Source of the DNA: a bacterium
GTDB taxonomy: Bacteria > Verrucomicrobiota > Verrucomicrobiae > Limisphaerales > J093
Assembly (NCBI GenBank): GCA_021839785.1
Contig: JAKCAB010000038.1
Location: 1 to 11,114 of the forward strand
Direction of reading: 5' to 3'
Length of the DNA stretch: 11,114 nt
The position numbers and the translations under genes were made by a program. Below the pieces are notes generated by a model. That model was given only the letters and a program-made list of their open reading frames with translations, ran no database searches and was not told the origin of the DNA. Of the stretch, positions 1 to 8,252 are shown piece by piece (the first letter of the stretch is position 1; every line of letters starts with the position of its first letter).

Positions 1-8
1 CCCGGCGC

Positions 9-37
9 TTGACGCCCGGCAGTGCTTCGCAAACGGT
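9..37 (+). promoter_or_regulatory. Candidate promoter of the GH95 gene
   Basis: TTGACG (9-14) is followed by a 17-nt spacer and AACGGT (32-37), a weak -10-like box. Only TTGGCC separates that box from the ATG at 44, so transcription would begin at or next to the start codon. No Shine-Dalgarno sequence is visible. The -35 context CTTGACGCCC is nearly the same as CTTGACACCC upstream of the aspartate kinase gene. Inferred from sequence only. Confidence 0.35.
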
Positions 38-43
38 TTGGCC

Positions 44-2470
44 ATGTTCCGCCCATTCTCGCCGGCACAAACACAAGCGGCCTCGCCGCAAACCAGAACG
101 CGGCACCCGGTCATCTGGGTGTTGCTGGCCCTCGCCTTGCACTTCGGCCCGCCGGCCCGCGCCGCCCGGGAGCCCAGCCAGCCGCCGCTCACCCTCTGGT
201 TCACCCGCCCGGCCACGAATTGGGAACGCGAAGCCTTGCCGATCGGCAACGGCCGCCTGGGCGCGATGATCTTCGGCGGCACCGCCCGCGAGCGCATCCA
301 GCTCAACGAAGATTCGCTCTGGGCCGGCGGCCCGCGCGACTGTAACAACCCGGACGCTTTGAAAGCCTTGCCCGAGGTGCGTCGGTTGTTATTTGCGGGC
401 AAGCCCGCTGAGGCCATGAAACTCGCGCAGGCGAAGATGATGGGCAAACCGATGACGCTCCGGCCGTACCAATCGCTAGGCGATCTGCGGCTGGATTTGC
501 CGGGGCACGACAAAGTGGAGGATTACCGCCGCGAGCTCGACCTGGCGACCGCTGTGGCGCGCGTCTCCTATCGCGTGGGCGGCGTCACCTACACGCGCGA
601 GTTATTCGCCAGCCACCCGGATCAGGTCATCGTCCTGCGCTTTACCGCGTCCGAGAAGGGCAAGCTCAACCTCTTTGCCACGCTCGACCGCGAGGAGGAG
701 TTCAGCACCTCGACGCGCCCGCCCACCCGCGTGGACATGGGCGGCACCCTCGATCGCGGCAAGGGCGTCGAATACCGCGTGGTGCTCCAGGCGGTCGTGG
801 ACGACGGTGAGGTGTTCGCGCCGGTGCGCCGGCTGGAGATCCGCGACGCCACCTCGGCGGTGCTGATTCTTGGCGCGGCGACGAATTTCGGCGGCCAGGA
901 TTGCGAGGAAACCGCGGCCGGACAGGTCAAACTTGCGGCCAAAAAACCTTACCAGGAACTGCTCAAGGCCCACGTCGAGGACTACCAGCGCTTGTTCAAT
1001 CGCGTCGTGCTCGACTTGGGCGGCAACGAGGCCGCGTCGGAGCCGACCGACGCGCGCCTCGCCAAGGTCAAGGCCGGCGGCACCGACCCGAACCTGGTCG
1101 CGACGTTATTCCAGCTTGGTCGCTATTTCCTGATCGCCAGTTCGCGCCCCGGCGACTTGCCGGCGAACCTTCAAGGCTTGTGGGCTCAAGGCATGAACCC
1201 GCCGTGGAACAGCGACTATCACCTGAACATCAACCTCGAAATGAACTACTGGCCCGCCGAGCCGGCGAACCTCTCCGAATGCGCCCAGCCGTTGTTCGAG
1301 TTGACGGAGTCGCTGCGCGACCCGGGCCGCAAGACCGCGCAGATTCATTACGGCGCGCACGGCTGGGTGGCCCATCACATCACCGACATCTGGGGCTTCA
1401 CCGTGCCGGGCGACGGTCCCCAGTACGGCCTCTGGCCGATGGGCGGCGCGTGGCTCTGCCAGCATTTGTTCGAGCACTACGCCTTCACCGGCGACCGCGA
1501 CTTCCTCGCCAAACGCGCTTACCCGACGATGAGAGAGGCGGCGGAGTTTTTCCTCGATTACCTGGTGCCTGACGCGAAAGGCCGGCTGGTCAGCGGGCCG
1601 TCGATTTCGCCGGAGAACTCCTATCGCCTCCCGGACGGCACGGTCGGCCATCTCTGCATGGGCGCCACGATGGACACGGAAATCATCACCGACCTGTTCC
1701 GGAATTGCATTGCCGCCGGCGAAGTGCTTGGCAAAGACGTTGACTTCCGCGCAAAGTTGGAAGCCACGCTCAAGCGCCTGCCGCCACTGAGCATCGGCAA
1801 GCACGGGCAGCTCATGGAATGGAGCGAGGACTATGACGAACCGGAGCCGGGCCACCGGCATATCTCTCAATTGTTCGCGCTGCATCCCGGACACCAGATC
1901 ACGCGGTCCGGCACGCCCGAACTGGCCAAGGCCGCCCGCGCCACGCTCGAGCGCCGCCTCGCCCACGGCGGCGGGCACACCGGTTGGAGCCGCGCGTGGA
2001 TCGTCAATTTCTGGGCGCGCCTCGGCGATGGCGAGCAGGCTTACGAGAACATTCTCGCGCTGCTCCGGCAGAGCATCGCGCCGAACCTCTTCGACCTGCA
2101 CCCGCCGTTCCAGATCGACGGCAATTTCGGCGCCACCGCCGGTCTTTGCGAAATGTTGCTCCAAAGCCAGGCGGGCGAACTCGAGTTGTTGCCGGCCATG
2201 CCCAAAGCGTGGGCCGACGGCAGCGTGCGCGGCCTGCGGGCGCGTGGCGGGTTCGAGGTCGATTTGGAGTGGCGCAACGCCCAGTTGGCCGAGGCGCGGA
2301 TCGAATCGCTGCTCGGCAACGTGTGCCGGCTGCGCACGGCCGGGCCGGTGACCGTGCATCGGGGTTCCGTGAGAGGCGGCCAGGTCAAGGTCCGCCAGCT
2401 CGCCCCGACGCTGGTGGAGTTCCCGACCAAGGCCAAGGCAGAGTACTTCGTCTTGCCGGCCGAGCGGTGA
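44..2470 (+). CDS. Secreted GH95-family alpha-L-fucosidase
   Basis: The 808-residue product is predicted to be exported and to release alpha-linked L-fucose (GH95 enzymes are inverting, usually 1,2-alpha-L-fucosidases) from host, plant or algal glycans. Residues 1-40 form a signal peptide with hydrophobic core [13 protein letters not shown] and a likely cut after ARA. An N-terminal beta-sandwich spans about 50-270, with the family-typical stretch [16 protein letters not shown]. An (alpha/alpha)6 catalytic domain follows at about 310-700, then a C-terminal beta domain. By comparison with Bifidobacterium AfcA, the [11 protein letters not shown] motif supplies N395 and N397, PSISPEN supplies general acid E524, and [10 protein letters not shown] supplies D692, so all key residues are present. 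Length is normal for the family. I chose ATG at 44; a TTG at 38 is in frame, but a promoter-like element ends at 37. Some GH95 members act on alpha-L-galactose, so the exact substrate is open. Confidence 0.93.
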   Translation: MFRPFSPAQTQAASPQTRTRHPVIWVLLALALHFGPPARAAREPSQPPLTLWFTRPATNWEREALPIGNGRLGAMIFGGTARERIQLNEDSLWAGGPRDCNNPDALKALPEVRRLLFAGKPAEAMKLAQAKMMGKPMTLRPYQSLGDLRLDLPGHDKVEDYRRELDLATAVARVSYRVGGVTYTRELFASHPDQVIVLRFTASEKGKLNLFATLDREEEFSTSTRPPTRVDMGGTLDRGKGVEYRVVLQAVVDDGEVFAPVRRLEIRDATSAVLILGAATNFGGQDCEETAAGQVKLAAKKPYQELLKAHVEDYQRLFNRVVLDLGGNEAASEPTDARLAKVKAGGTDPNLVATLFQLGRYFLIASSRPGDLPANLQGLWAQGMNPPWNSDYHLNINLEMNYWPAEPANLSECAQPLFELTESLRDPGRKTAQIHYGAHGWVAHHITDIWGFTVPGDGPQYGLWPMGGAWLCQHLFEHYAFTGDRDFLAKRAYPTMREAAEFFLDYLVPDAKGRLVSGPSISPENSYRLPDGTVGHLCMGATMDTEIITDLFRNCIAAGEVLGKDVDFRAKLEATLKRLPPLSIGKHGQLMEWSEDYDEPEPGHRHISQLFALHPGHQITRSGTPELAKAARATLERRLAHGGGHTGWSRAWIVNFWARLGDGEQAYENILALLRQSIAPNLFDLHPPFQIDGNFGATAGLCEMLLQSQAGELELLPAMPKAWADGSVRGLRARGGFEVDLEWRNAQLAEARIESLLGNVCRLRTAGPVTVHRGSVRGGQVKVRQLAPTLVEFPTKAKAEYFVLPAER

Positions 2471-2514
2471 GCCGCTGATCCAGACCGTTTTGCTGGGCTT
2501 CTAAGACGCAGAAC

Positions 2515-2542
2515 TTGATCTGTTTCCACGTTCTGTTACCGT
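2515..2542 (+). promoter_or_regulatory. Candidate promoter of hicBA
   Basis: TTGATC (2515-2520), a 16-nt spacer and TACCGT (2537-2542) precede the hicB ATG at 2549, with TTGGCC in between. The -10-to-ATG arrangement matches that of the GH95 gene; GTTTGGCCATG is shared letter for letter. No ribosome binding site is seen, which suggests a leaderless transcript. Inference. Confidence 0.38.
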
Positions 2543-2548
2543 TTGGCC

Positions 2549-2752
2549 ATGACGTTGCAAGCCATCGTGCACGAGGCTGAGGAAGGCGGCTTCTGGGCCG
2601 AAGTGCCCGCCCTGCCTGGCTGTGTGACCCAGGGCGAGAGCCTGGAAGAGGTCGAAGCCAATTTGCGCGAGGCCATTCAGGGCTGGCTCGCGGTTGAGAC
2701 CCCACCTGCCGTCACGGACGAAAAAGCGCGGACGATTCAACTCGCCGTCTAG
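2549..2752 (+). CDS. hicB: HicB-family antitoxin
   Basis: This 67-residue protein has the partial RNase H-like fold of HicB antitoxins. The diagnostic run is FWAEVPALPGCVTQGESLEE at residues 15-34, followed by a helix with LREAIQGWL and a final beta strand RTIQLAV. HicB binds and blocks the HicA mRNA interferase. The protein is of the short type: no C-terminal helix-turn-helix or ribbon-helix-helix domain follows, so it may repress its own promoter poorly or need HicA to do so. I chose ATG at 2549 over an in-frame TTG at 2543, because the family begins just before the first strand. hicA begins one nucleotide after the TAG stop, so the two genes are surely co-transcribed. The gene order is antitoxin first. 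Confidence 0.92.
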   Translation: MTLQAIVHEAEEGGFWAEVPALPGCVTQGESLEEVEANLREAIQGWLAVETPPAVTDEKARTIQLAV

Positions 2753-2753
2753 C

Positions 2754-2960
2754 GTGAAGCAGGTCACGGGCAAGGAACTTGCGCGCGTCATTCAAGACAG
2801 GGGTTGGCTGCTGGCGCGGATCAACGGCAGCCATCGCGTTTTCACCAAGGCGGGTCGCCGGGAGCGCATCGTGATCCCCATCCACGGAAACTGCCCTTTG
2901 AAGATCGGTTTGCTCCGCGCGTTGATGAAGCTCGCGGAGCTGGGCGAGCAGGATTTCTGA
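2754..2960 (+). CDS. hicA: HicA-family mRNA interferase toxin
   Basis: This 68-residue protein has the double-stranded RNA-binding-like fold of HicA toxins, which cleave mRNA when not held by HicB. It opens with VTGKELARVIQDRGW and carries the catalytic-histidine motif NGSHRVF (H27). It ends with the family-typical IPIHGNCPLKIGLLRALMKLA, then LGEQDF. The GTG start at 2754 gives exactly the usual length and sits one base after the hicB stop; an in-frame ATG at 2694 lies inside hicB and would add 20 unrelated residues. Nothing is truncated and the active-site histidine is present, so the toxin is probably functional. It converges on the membrane-protein gene on the other strand, with a 72-bp gap. 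Confidence 0.92.
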   Translation: MKQVTGKELARVIQDRGWLLARINGSHRVFTKAGRRERIVIPIHGNCPLKIGLLRALMKLAELGEQDF

Positions 2961-3032
2961 CTGCCTTGCGCCGCGCGGTTGCCGAAGCAGGCCCACGGTC
3001 TTGCGGGCTGTGCATTTACCTGGCCCGGCCGC

Positions 3033-5267
3033 TCACTGGCGCGTGGAGTAGGTGCTGAAGACCTGCCAGGCGTTCTTGGCCTGGTCCACGCCCACGCCCC
3101 AGAGGAACAAGGTCAGGTAGTCGCCGGCGGTGCCAAAGGCCGGCGCGTTGAAAAACTTGGCGGACAGGCCGCTGACCAGCGCCAGCAGCAGCGCGATGAC
3201 GGTGGACCAGACTTCGATTTCCTCGAAACCTTGCAGGATGCTGAACTCCCGCGAATCGGAGACGGTCACCGCCGGGCCTCGAATCTCGATCGCCTCGCTG
3301 CCGCGCCGCACCGTGAGCCGGGCGGCGAGCGTCCCGGCGCCGGCCGCGAATTGGACCAGCCACGGGCCCTGCGTGGTTTCCCGCCGATCCGCCGCGGCTG
3401 GACCGCCCGACATGGCACGGCGCATCCGGTTGATCGTGGCCATTGCCGGCGTGGTGCCCGCGTTGGCAGCCGGCACGGCGCTCCGAAAATTCCAGTTCCA
3501 TTCCCAGGTGAGGCCGTGTTGAAAGAGGAAGGTGCTCTCCAAATCCGCGTCGCCGGTTTCGACCTGAAAGCGGATGTCCTCGTACGCCTGCGGCTCGGCC
3601 GGGGCCTTCAAAGTCAACCGGTGGCTGGCGTCCGCCTGTTTCAGGCGCTGCCACGCGGCGTCGTCCGCGAGCTTGAAGAATTCCTCGATGTTGCCGGTAT
3701 GCGGCCAGAGCGTCGCGAATTCGGGCGACTGGCGGCGCTCCCAGATCACCTTCAGCCGCGCGTAAGCCTCCTCGCGCTGGAGCAGCTTTTTGAGATCGTC
3801 GCCGGCTTGCAGTTCGCAATCCTGCCGCAACGCCTCGATCCGTGCCCGTGCCGGCGCGTCGCTCACCAGTTCCGGCCGGACGCGGTTGCCGAGGCGCTTC
3901 ACGTCGCGTCCCAGGTCGGTGCGGTATTGCTCGACGAAGAGCGAGTCCTGGAGCCACACCTTCAACGCCGCGAACTCTTGCGCGGTCTGTTGGCGCAAGG
4001 CGTCGTCCAACTGCCGGTTGTTGAGGCCGCCGAGGACGTTGTCGATCTTCGCCCGCACCCGGAAGGCGATGAAGGTGGGCAGGCCCGCGGCGTCGAGCTG
4101 TTTGCGGAGCTCGCTGGCCTGCGCGAGCAGTTCCATGAACGCGGCGGCCTGTTTGAGCTTGGCGTCGATGGCGTCGTAGCCGGACAGCCAGAGCCGCTCG
4201 GTCAACCGCCGCGCTTGCGCCACCAGGGCGCGCGACCACACCGCGGCCGGGTGGTTCTGATAGGCGGGATGGCAGGCGACCGCGAGCCCTTCGAGGTGCT
4301 GGCGGAGCGTCAGCCGCTTTTGGGTGAACGCCAGAAACTTGGTCAGGAACCACGACAGGCCCAGCGCGAGCGTCAACGTCAACACCGGGCGAACCCAACC
4401 GTGGCGCACGTAGAAATGCAGGGTCAGCTTCTGGGCTTCGTCATCGGCGGAGTTGGTGGCTTGGAAGCGAAGGGTGACCTGGTATTCGCCGGGGCGGAGG
4501 TTCCGCCATTCGCCTTCGATCACCGCCTGGCCGCCCGCCGGGAGGGTGCGTTCGCTTTCCTTGGCCGCGGGCGTTTCCGGAGGCCAGGAAGCGAGGTCTT
4601 TGACCGGCACGTCATTGACCCGAAACGCAAGACAGCGCTGCAAATCGAAACCCGTGGCGGGCGCCTTGGCGACCTGTTCGAGGCGCACGCTGAGTCCTTC
4701 CAGCGGCCAGGTGCCGCTCTTTTCGCGCACGCGCACCGTGAACTTGCCCAACGGCGTGTCTTTCCTGGTCCACCACCGGCGGACGAGCGCCGTCTCGATC
4801 GTGCTCTGATCCAACACCAGCACCGCGGGCTTGGGGACCAGGCGGCGGCGCAGGCTGAGCGGGTGACGCGTCCAGGCGCCGCCGTTCTGCCGCAACAGCA
4901 GCGCGCCTTCGAAGGCGTTGGTGGATGCCGGTTCGGAGGCGAGCAGGACCAGGTCCAGCCGGACGGTGGTGGGCGTCACCGGCACGTTGCTGAGCGTCAG
5001 CGCGGGCGGCGCTTCGACCACGCCCGGCAAGGCCATCTGCACCGGCAGCGTGTCGCCGGTCAGCGCGTCGCGGAACGGCGTCAACTGGAGGTCCAGCGTC
5101 TCGTTCGTGGCGGCGGCTGGCGCACTGGGGCGCAACAGCGGCACCAACACCCGGCCGTTGGCCGGCACGGCCTGGACACGATTGGTCAAGCTGGGGTCCG
5201 GCGCGATGTCCACAGCAAGAGCAATCGGGGCCAAATACGCGGCCAGCAGGCCTACCCGCCAGGTCAT
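3033..5267 (-). CDS. Large membrane protein of unknown function with PKD/Ig-like domain
   Basis: I do not recognise a named family. The 744-residue protein begins with a signal peptide (MTWRVGLLAAYLAPIALA). A periplasmic beta-rich part of about 270 residues follows, including strands such as GEWRNLRPGEYQVTLRFQ that look like an Ig-type repeat. A transmembrane helix lies at about 294-314, followed by positive residues (TQKRLTLRQ) that place the next part inside the cell. Residues about 317-552 are mostly helical and charged, with coiled-coil character. A beta domain at about 558-680 has a PKD-like WEWNWNF strand and GPWLVQF. Two hydrophobic segments at about 688-704 and 710-727 end in LFLWGVGVDQAKNAW. 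I chose ATG at 5267 because it puts the signal peptide at the N-terminus; a TTG at 5336 would add 23 residues. It lies 159 bp downstream of the secreted CBM protein on the same strand and may share its transcript. Confidence 0.8.
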   Translation of the reverse strand: MTWRVGLLAAYLAPIALAVDIAPDPSLTNRVQAVPANGRVLVPLLRPSAPAAATNETLDLQLTPFRDALTGDTLPVQMALPGVVEAPPALTLSNVPVTPTTVRLDLVLLASEPASTNAFEGALLLRQNGGAWTRHPLSLRRRLVPKPAVLVLDQSTIETALVRRWWTRKDTPLGKFTVRVREKSGTWPLEGLSVRLEQVAKAPATGFDLQRCLAFRVNDVPVKDLASWPPETPAAKESERTLPAGGQAVIEGEWRNLRPGEYQVTLRFQATNSADDEAQKLTLHFYVRHGWVRPVLTLTLALGLSWFLTKFLAFTQKRLTLRQHLEGLAVACHPAYQNHPAAVWSRALVAQARRLTERLWLSGYDAIDAKLKQAAAFMELLAQASELRKQLDAAGLPTFIAFRVRAKIDNVLGGLNNRQLDDALRQQTAQEFAALKVWLQDSLFVEQYRTDLGRDVKRLGNRVRPELVSDAPARARIEALRQDCELQAGDDLKKLLQREEAYARLKVIWERRQSPEFATLWPHTGNIEEFFKLADDAAWQRLKQADASHRLTLKAPAEPQAYEDIRFQVETGDADLESTFLFQHGLTWEWNWNFRSAVPAANAGTTPAMATINRMRRAMSGGPAAADRRETTQGPWLVQFAAGAGTLAARLTVRRGSEAIEIRGPAVTVSDSREFSILQGFEEIEVWSTVIALLLALVSGLSAKFFNAPAFGTAGDYLTLFLWGVGVDQAKNAWQVFSTYSTRQ

Positions 5268-5426
5268 AACGATTCGGGGTGTTCGGGTTTTAGGCTTAAT
5301 GACCGGATATTTCCGCCCAACCTCCAGATTGTGCAAGCGAAATACCTCCAGTAGCGATGATTGTGGTAGGAGGATCCTGACCGTGTCAGCTCCGTGCGGT
5401 CGTTTCTTCGGAGGCAGTCTCCGCGC
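5268..5426 (-). other. Gap between the two leftward genes, with two small hairpins
   Basis: No gene is seen. Read on the minus strand, a hairpin CGGAG-5 nt-CTCCG (5423-5409) lies just after the stop of the upstream gene. It could weaken transcription, but it lacks a U-run. A second perfect hairpin, CTGAC-CGT-GTCAG, covers 5377-5389. No convincing promoter for the membrane-protein gene was found, which leaves co-transcription with the upstream gene possible. Confidence 0.35.
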
Positions 5427-8039
5427 TCAGGGTGTGCGCGTGACCGCGAGAACCTGGGTCGTCCCAGCCGGCACGGCCACGCTCCACCCCCGGCCAGTTG
5501 GCGCCAAAGTGCGCCCAGACAGCAATTCCGTGGCGGGGCCTTCGCGGTTGGGCTGGCCGGCGGCTGGCGTCGGTGCCAAGACGCCTTTTTGGAGCTGGGC
5601 GGTGTCGTTTCTCAGCGTGAAGAACGTGGCGCCAGCGGCGTCCGGCCCGAAACGCTCGACCAGGATCTCCGCGTTGTCGCATTTCGCGGCGGCCACCGGC
5701 TGCCAGCCGGCTTCGGCCACCCGCTTGATCAGTGGGAGGTACTTTTTGAACAGCAGGCGGTCACGGTTGTACCACTTCGGATTTTGCCAGTATGGATTTT
5801 CCGCGGCGTTGTGGCTGAACATCGACGGGAACAAGCCGTAGAAAAGACTCTGTTGGAAATAACGTTCCACCATGTCAGAGGCGAACTTGTCATAGTCCGT
5901 ATTCATCAGCAGGAGATACGGCTTGCGGCCGGCCAGCGTCCGCCAATAACAAAGCTGTGCGTCGGGTACGGGCTGGTAACGGTTGCCCGCCAGCCAGTCG
6001 GTTTCGGTGCCCAGCACGTCCAGCCACGGACAGAGGAAACTAAACCGGTAGGGCACGCCGTTGGCGAACATCAGCGCGCCCAGGCGGTGCACGTCTTCGC
6101 TCAGCCAGCGGGTGAACTCGTAAACTGCCAGGCCTTTGAAAAGCGCAGGGCGGAAGGTGTCGGCTGCGAACGTGAGCGGCACGGTGGTGTACCGGAAGTG
6201 TTCGCGGCGGAAGTTGAGATCGGTCGTGACGTAACCCTCCAGCGAATCGAGATACTCGCCATCCAACCGCCCGGCGGCGCCGACGCCGTAGAGTCGCGTT
6301 TTGATCGCTGGACTCCAATACACTGTCGCGGCGTTGGGCGACGCCGGCAGGAACGGATTGGGGTTGAGGCTCCAGACCGCGCCGTTGGCCCACGGCTCGT
6401 TCCGAAACAGCAGCGCTGGATGGCCGGTCTCGTCGAACATGGCGGCGGCTTTCGACACCGCAGCCATTTCGCGCGAACCGCTGGCCTTGCCAGCGGCGAG
6501 TTCGTCCCGGACGCGCAACGCCTCGGCTTCGGTGCGCGGCAGATCGGGCTTCATCGACATCCACCAGGTCATCGGTTCGGTGTAGCGGAAGCTCAGCACG
6601 CCGTGCGCGTCGTCCCAGCGCACGTTGTTGTTGCCTTCGTGGTAACGGAAGCCGAAGTCCTCCCAGCCTTGCACGGTGCTGACGTCCGTGAACGGCATCC
6701 AGATGCCCTGATCGTGCGAGCGGACGCGGAAGTAATCCGGGAAAATCTCCGAAAACTTCTGGTACGCGGCGCGAAAACCCCACGCCGGATCGAAGCGATA
6801 GAACACGAAACGAAACTTGGCCGCGCTGGGAAAGCGCTGAGTGTCGGGCACCAATCCGAAGTCGTAAGCGATGAACAATTGCCGCGTGCCCGCGTGGTAA
6901 ACCAGCCGGTATTGCGCCGCCTGGCCCATGTCCAGCCCCAACGCGAGCCCCGTCCGGTCGTCGTGGATCGCCGCCAGCGGGTACAACGACAGCGTGCCGG
7001 TGGTGCCGCAACCGACGGCCGTGACGTTCGCGAATTCGCCGCTCCCGCCAATGGTGCGCTGGCGGCGGATGTCCTCGCCCCAGGTCCAGCCGCGGGCGTC
7101 GATCGGCAGCGCGAACAGCAGCATCACCGCGCGGCCTTTCGCGGTCGTGTCGGTCACCGTGCCTTCGATGACGAGGTGATCCGCGCGGGGCAGGACGTTG
7201 GCTTCGAGCTTTAGGCCAAGCTCCGGGCAAACGCCATTCGTGAAGCCGAAAACATCCGAGTTCGCCGCCACATCGCGCGCGAAGAAACCGCCCGGCGAAT
7301 CGCCCGCCAGTTCGCGACCGGCCACTTGCAAGGAAGTGACGGTTTGCCCGCTGAGCGCCAGCTTCAGGCCGTCGCCCGTCGGGAATTCGTGCGGCGTGCC
7401 GGCCGGCGGCGGGTTGGCAGCCGCCACGCGCATCGGCGTTCCTTGAAACACGAAGGCGTCGCCTGCGGCCGCGACCTCGGTGACCGCCACGTCATCGAAC
7501 CAGACCCGTCCGGCATGGCCGCGGACCAGGCAATTCAACGTGAGCGAGCGGACCGGTTTTTCGGGGAAAATGATCACCTGCCGGCGTTCCCAGTCGTGCG
7601 TGCCGGTGGCGAAATTCGCCGTCTGGCCCCACCGCGGCGTGCCATCTTGATAAACGAGGTCGGCGTACAGCGAATAGCCGCTGTCGCGTCCGCCGGTGAC
7701 GTTCTCCGCCTTGCTCCAGCCGCTGACGATCAACGGCGCGGTGTTGGTGCGGTTGAGCGTCAGAGTCTGGCTGGCCCCGCGCCAGCCGGTCTCGTTGGGG
7801 GCGTCACACGCCAGTGCCTGCGAACCGCCGCGGCCCTCGCCAGCCGCCACGCGGAAGCCTTCGGGCGCCGCCTGCCAGGCAGCGAGGCCGGCGGACTGGC
7901 CAAGTTCGAAGGCGCCGTTGCGCAGCAGGTTCGTGCCGCCATCGGCACCGCCCACGACGTGAAAGACCGGAGCGGCGCGGACGACGAGGCAGAGTGGCGT
8001 GGCCAAGGCCAGGGTGGTGGCGAGGAATGGAAGGCGCAT
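5427..8039 (-). CDS. Secreted protein with CBM-like domain and glycosidase-like core, family unknown
   Basis: The 870-residue product has a signal peptide (MRLPFLATTLALATPLCLVVRA) and is probably periplasmic or extracellular. Residues about 37-190 resemble a CBM4/9-type galactose-binding-like sandwich: they open with NLLRNGAFELG and close with VWFDDVAVTE. A second beta-rich region follows at about 220-420. Residues about 430-780 look like a TIM-barrel enzyme, with QGIWMPFTDVS, then the strand-end motif DGEYLDSLEGY (D594, E595, D598) and FSFLCPWLDVLGTETDW (D674, E679, D681). These are candidate acidic catalytic residues, but that is my reading of position and context only. A C-terminal beta domain (about 790-867) includes TFFTLRND and ends in TQVLAVTRTP, as in many glycosidases. 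I could not assign a GH family; a role in breaking down a complex glycan fits the GH95 gene nearby. The ATG at 8039 fits the signal peptide exactly. Confidence 0.82.
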   Translation of the reverse strand: MRLPFLATTLALATPLCLVVRAAPVFHVVGGADGGTNLLRNGAFELGQSAGLAAWQAAPEGFRVAAGEGRGGSQALACDAPNETGWRGASQTLTLNRTNTAPLIVSGWSKAENVTGGRDSGYSLYADLVYQDGTPRWGQTANFATGTHDWERRQVIIFPEKPVRSLTLNCLVRGHAGRVWFDDVAVTEVAAAGDAFVFQGTPMRVAAANPPPAGTPHEFPTGDGLKLALSGQTVTSLQVAGRELAGDSPGGFFARDVAANSDVFGFTNGVCPELGLKLEANVLPRADHLVIEGTVTDTTAKGRAVMLLFALPIDARGWTWGEDIRRQRTIGGSGEFANVTAVGCGTTGTLSLYPLAAIHDDRTGLALGLDMGQAAQYRLVYHAGTRQLFIAYDFGLVPDTQRFPSAAKFRFVFYRFDPAWGFRAAYQKFSEIFPDYFRVRSHDQGIWMPFTDVSTVQGWEDFGFRYHEGNNNVRWDDAHGVLSFRYTEPMTWWMSMKPDLPRTEAEALRVRDELAAGKASGSREMAAVSKAAAMFDETGHPALLFRNEPWANGAVWSLNPNPFLPASPNAATVYWSPAIKTRLYGVGAAGRLDGEYLDSLEGYVTTDLNFRREHFRYTTVPLTFAADTFRPALFKGLAVYEFTRWLSEDVHRLGALMFANGVPYRFSFLCPWLDVLGTETDWLAGNRYQPVPDAQLCYWRTLAGRKPYLLLMNTDYDKFASDMVERYFQQSLFYGLFPSMFSHNAAENPYWQNPKWYNRDRLLFKKYLPLIKRVAEAGWQPVAAAKCDNAEILVERFGPDAAGATFFTLRNDTAQLQKGVLAPTPAAGQPNREGPATELLSGRTLAPTGRGWSVAVPAGTTQVLAVTRTP

Positions 8040-8231
8040 AACGACGGAGCTATATCAGCATTGCGCCCGCTCGGCCAGCCTATCGCACTATCCTGCTTGG
8101 CAGCACCGCAACGCGGTGTTGAAGGCGATCGGACTTTCTGGGTTGGGACAACCGTTAGAACGCTCCGGCCTGGAGGAAATACTCTATTGATTCGTTTAGC
8201 CGGGCGGTACGTTGACTTAGAAAGGCCAGAT
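8040..8231. promoter_or_regulatory. Divergent intergenic region with hairpins
   Basis: This stretch separates the leftward CBM-protein gene from the rightward toxin-antitoxin locus. On the minus strand TATAGC lies 9 nt before the ATG at 8039 and is a plausible -10 box, again implying almost no leader. Two compact inverted repeats lie inside: CAGCACCGC-AAC-GCGGTGTTG (8101-8121, one G-U pair) and GGTTG-GGA-CAACC (8141-8153). No gene is supported here. Confidence 0.4.
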
Positions 8232-8240
8232 ATGCACATT
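8212..8240 (+). promoter_or_regulatory. Candidate promoter of the Phd/RelE locus
   Basis: TTGACT (8212-8217), a 17-nt spacer and CACATT (8235-8240, a weak -10 box) end exactly 6 nt before the ATG at 8247. That is the same spacing as for hicB and the GH95 gene, which favours a leaderless start at 8247. A Shine-Dalgarno-like GAAAGG at 8220-8225 would instead serve the in-frame ATG at 8232. Inference. Confidence 0.35.
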
Positions 8241-8252
8241 TTTCATATGAAA
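8241..8252. repeat. 12-bp perfect palindrome over the antitoxin start
   Basis: TTTCATATGAAA is a perfect 12-bp palindrome centred on the start codon at 8247. A further ATATG (8230-8234) forms an inverted pair with CATAT (8244-8248). Phd/YefM antitoxins bind short palindromes at their own promoters, so this is a candidate operator; binding is not shown by the sequence. Confidence 0.4.

Noticed and set aside
1106..2359. Minus-strand open frame of 417 codons
   Set aside because: Antisense to the catalytic domain of the GH95 gene, where the plus frame keeps all active-site motifs.
2961..3032. Two-way terminator between hicA and the membrane-protein gene
   Set aside because: Only a short bulged stem (CAGGCCC with GGGCTG) and no T-run; too weak to list.
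2979..5354. Plus-strand open frame of 791 codons
   Set aside because: It lies antisense to the membrane-protein gene and is rich in Arg, Gly and Gln without domains; the minus-strand frame has a signal peptide and membrane helices. A typical GC-rich shadow.
5394..7214. Plus-strand open frame of 606 codons
   Set aside because: Antisense to the secreted CBM/glycosidase-like gene, which has a clean signal peptide and domain order; the plus frame has no recognisable motif.
7326..8231. Long plus-strand frame leading into the antitoxin
   Set aside because: It is open only because it is a shadow of the minus-strand gene; Phd-like sequence starts at 8247.
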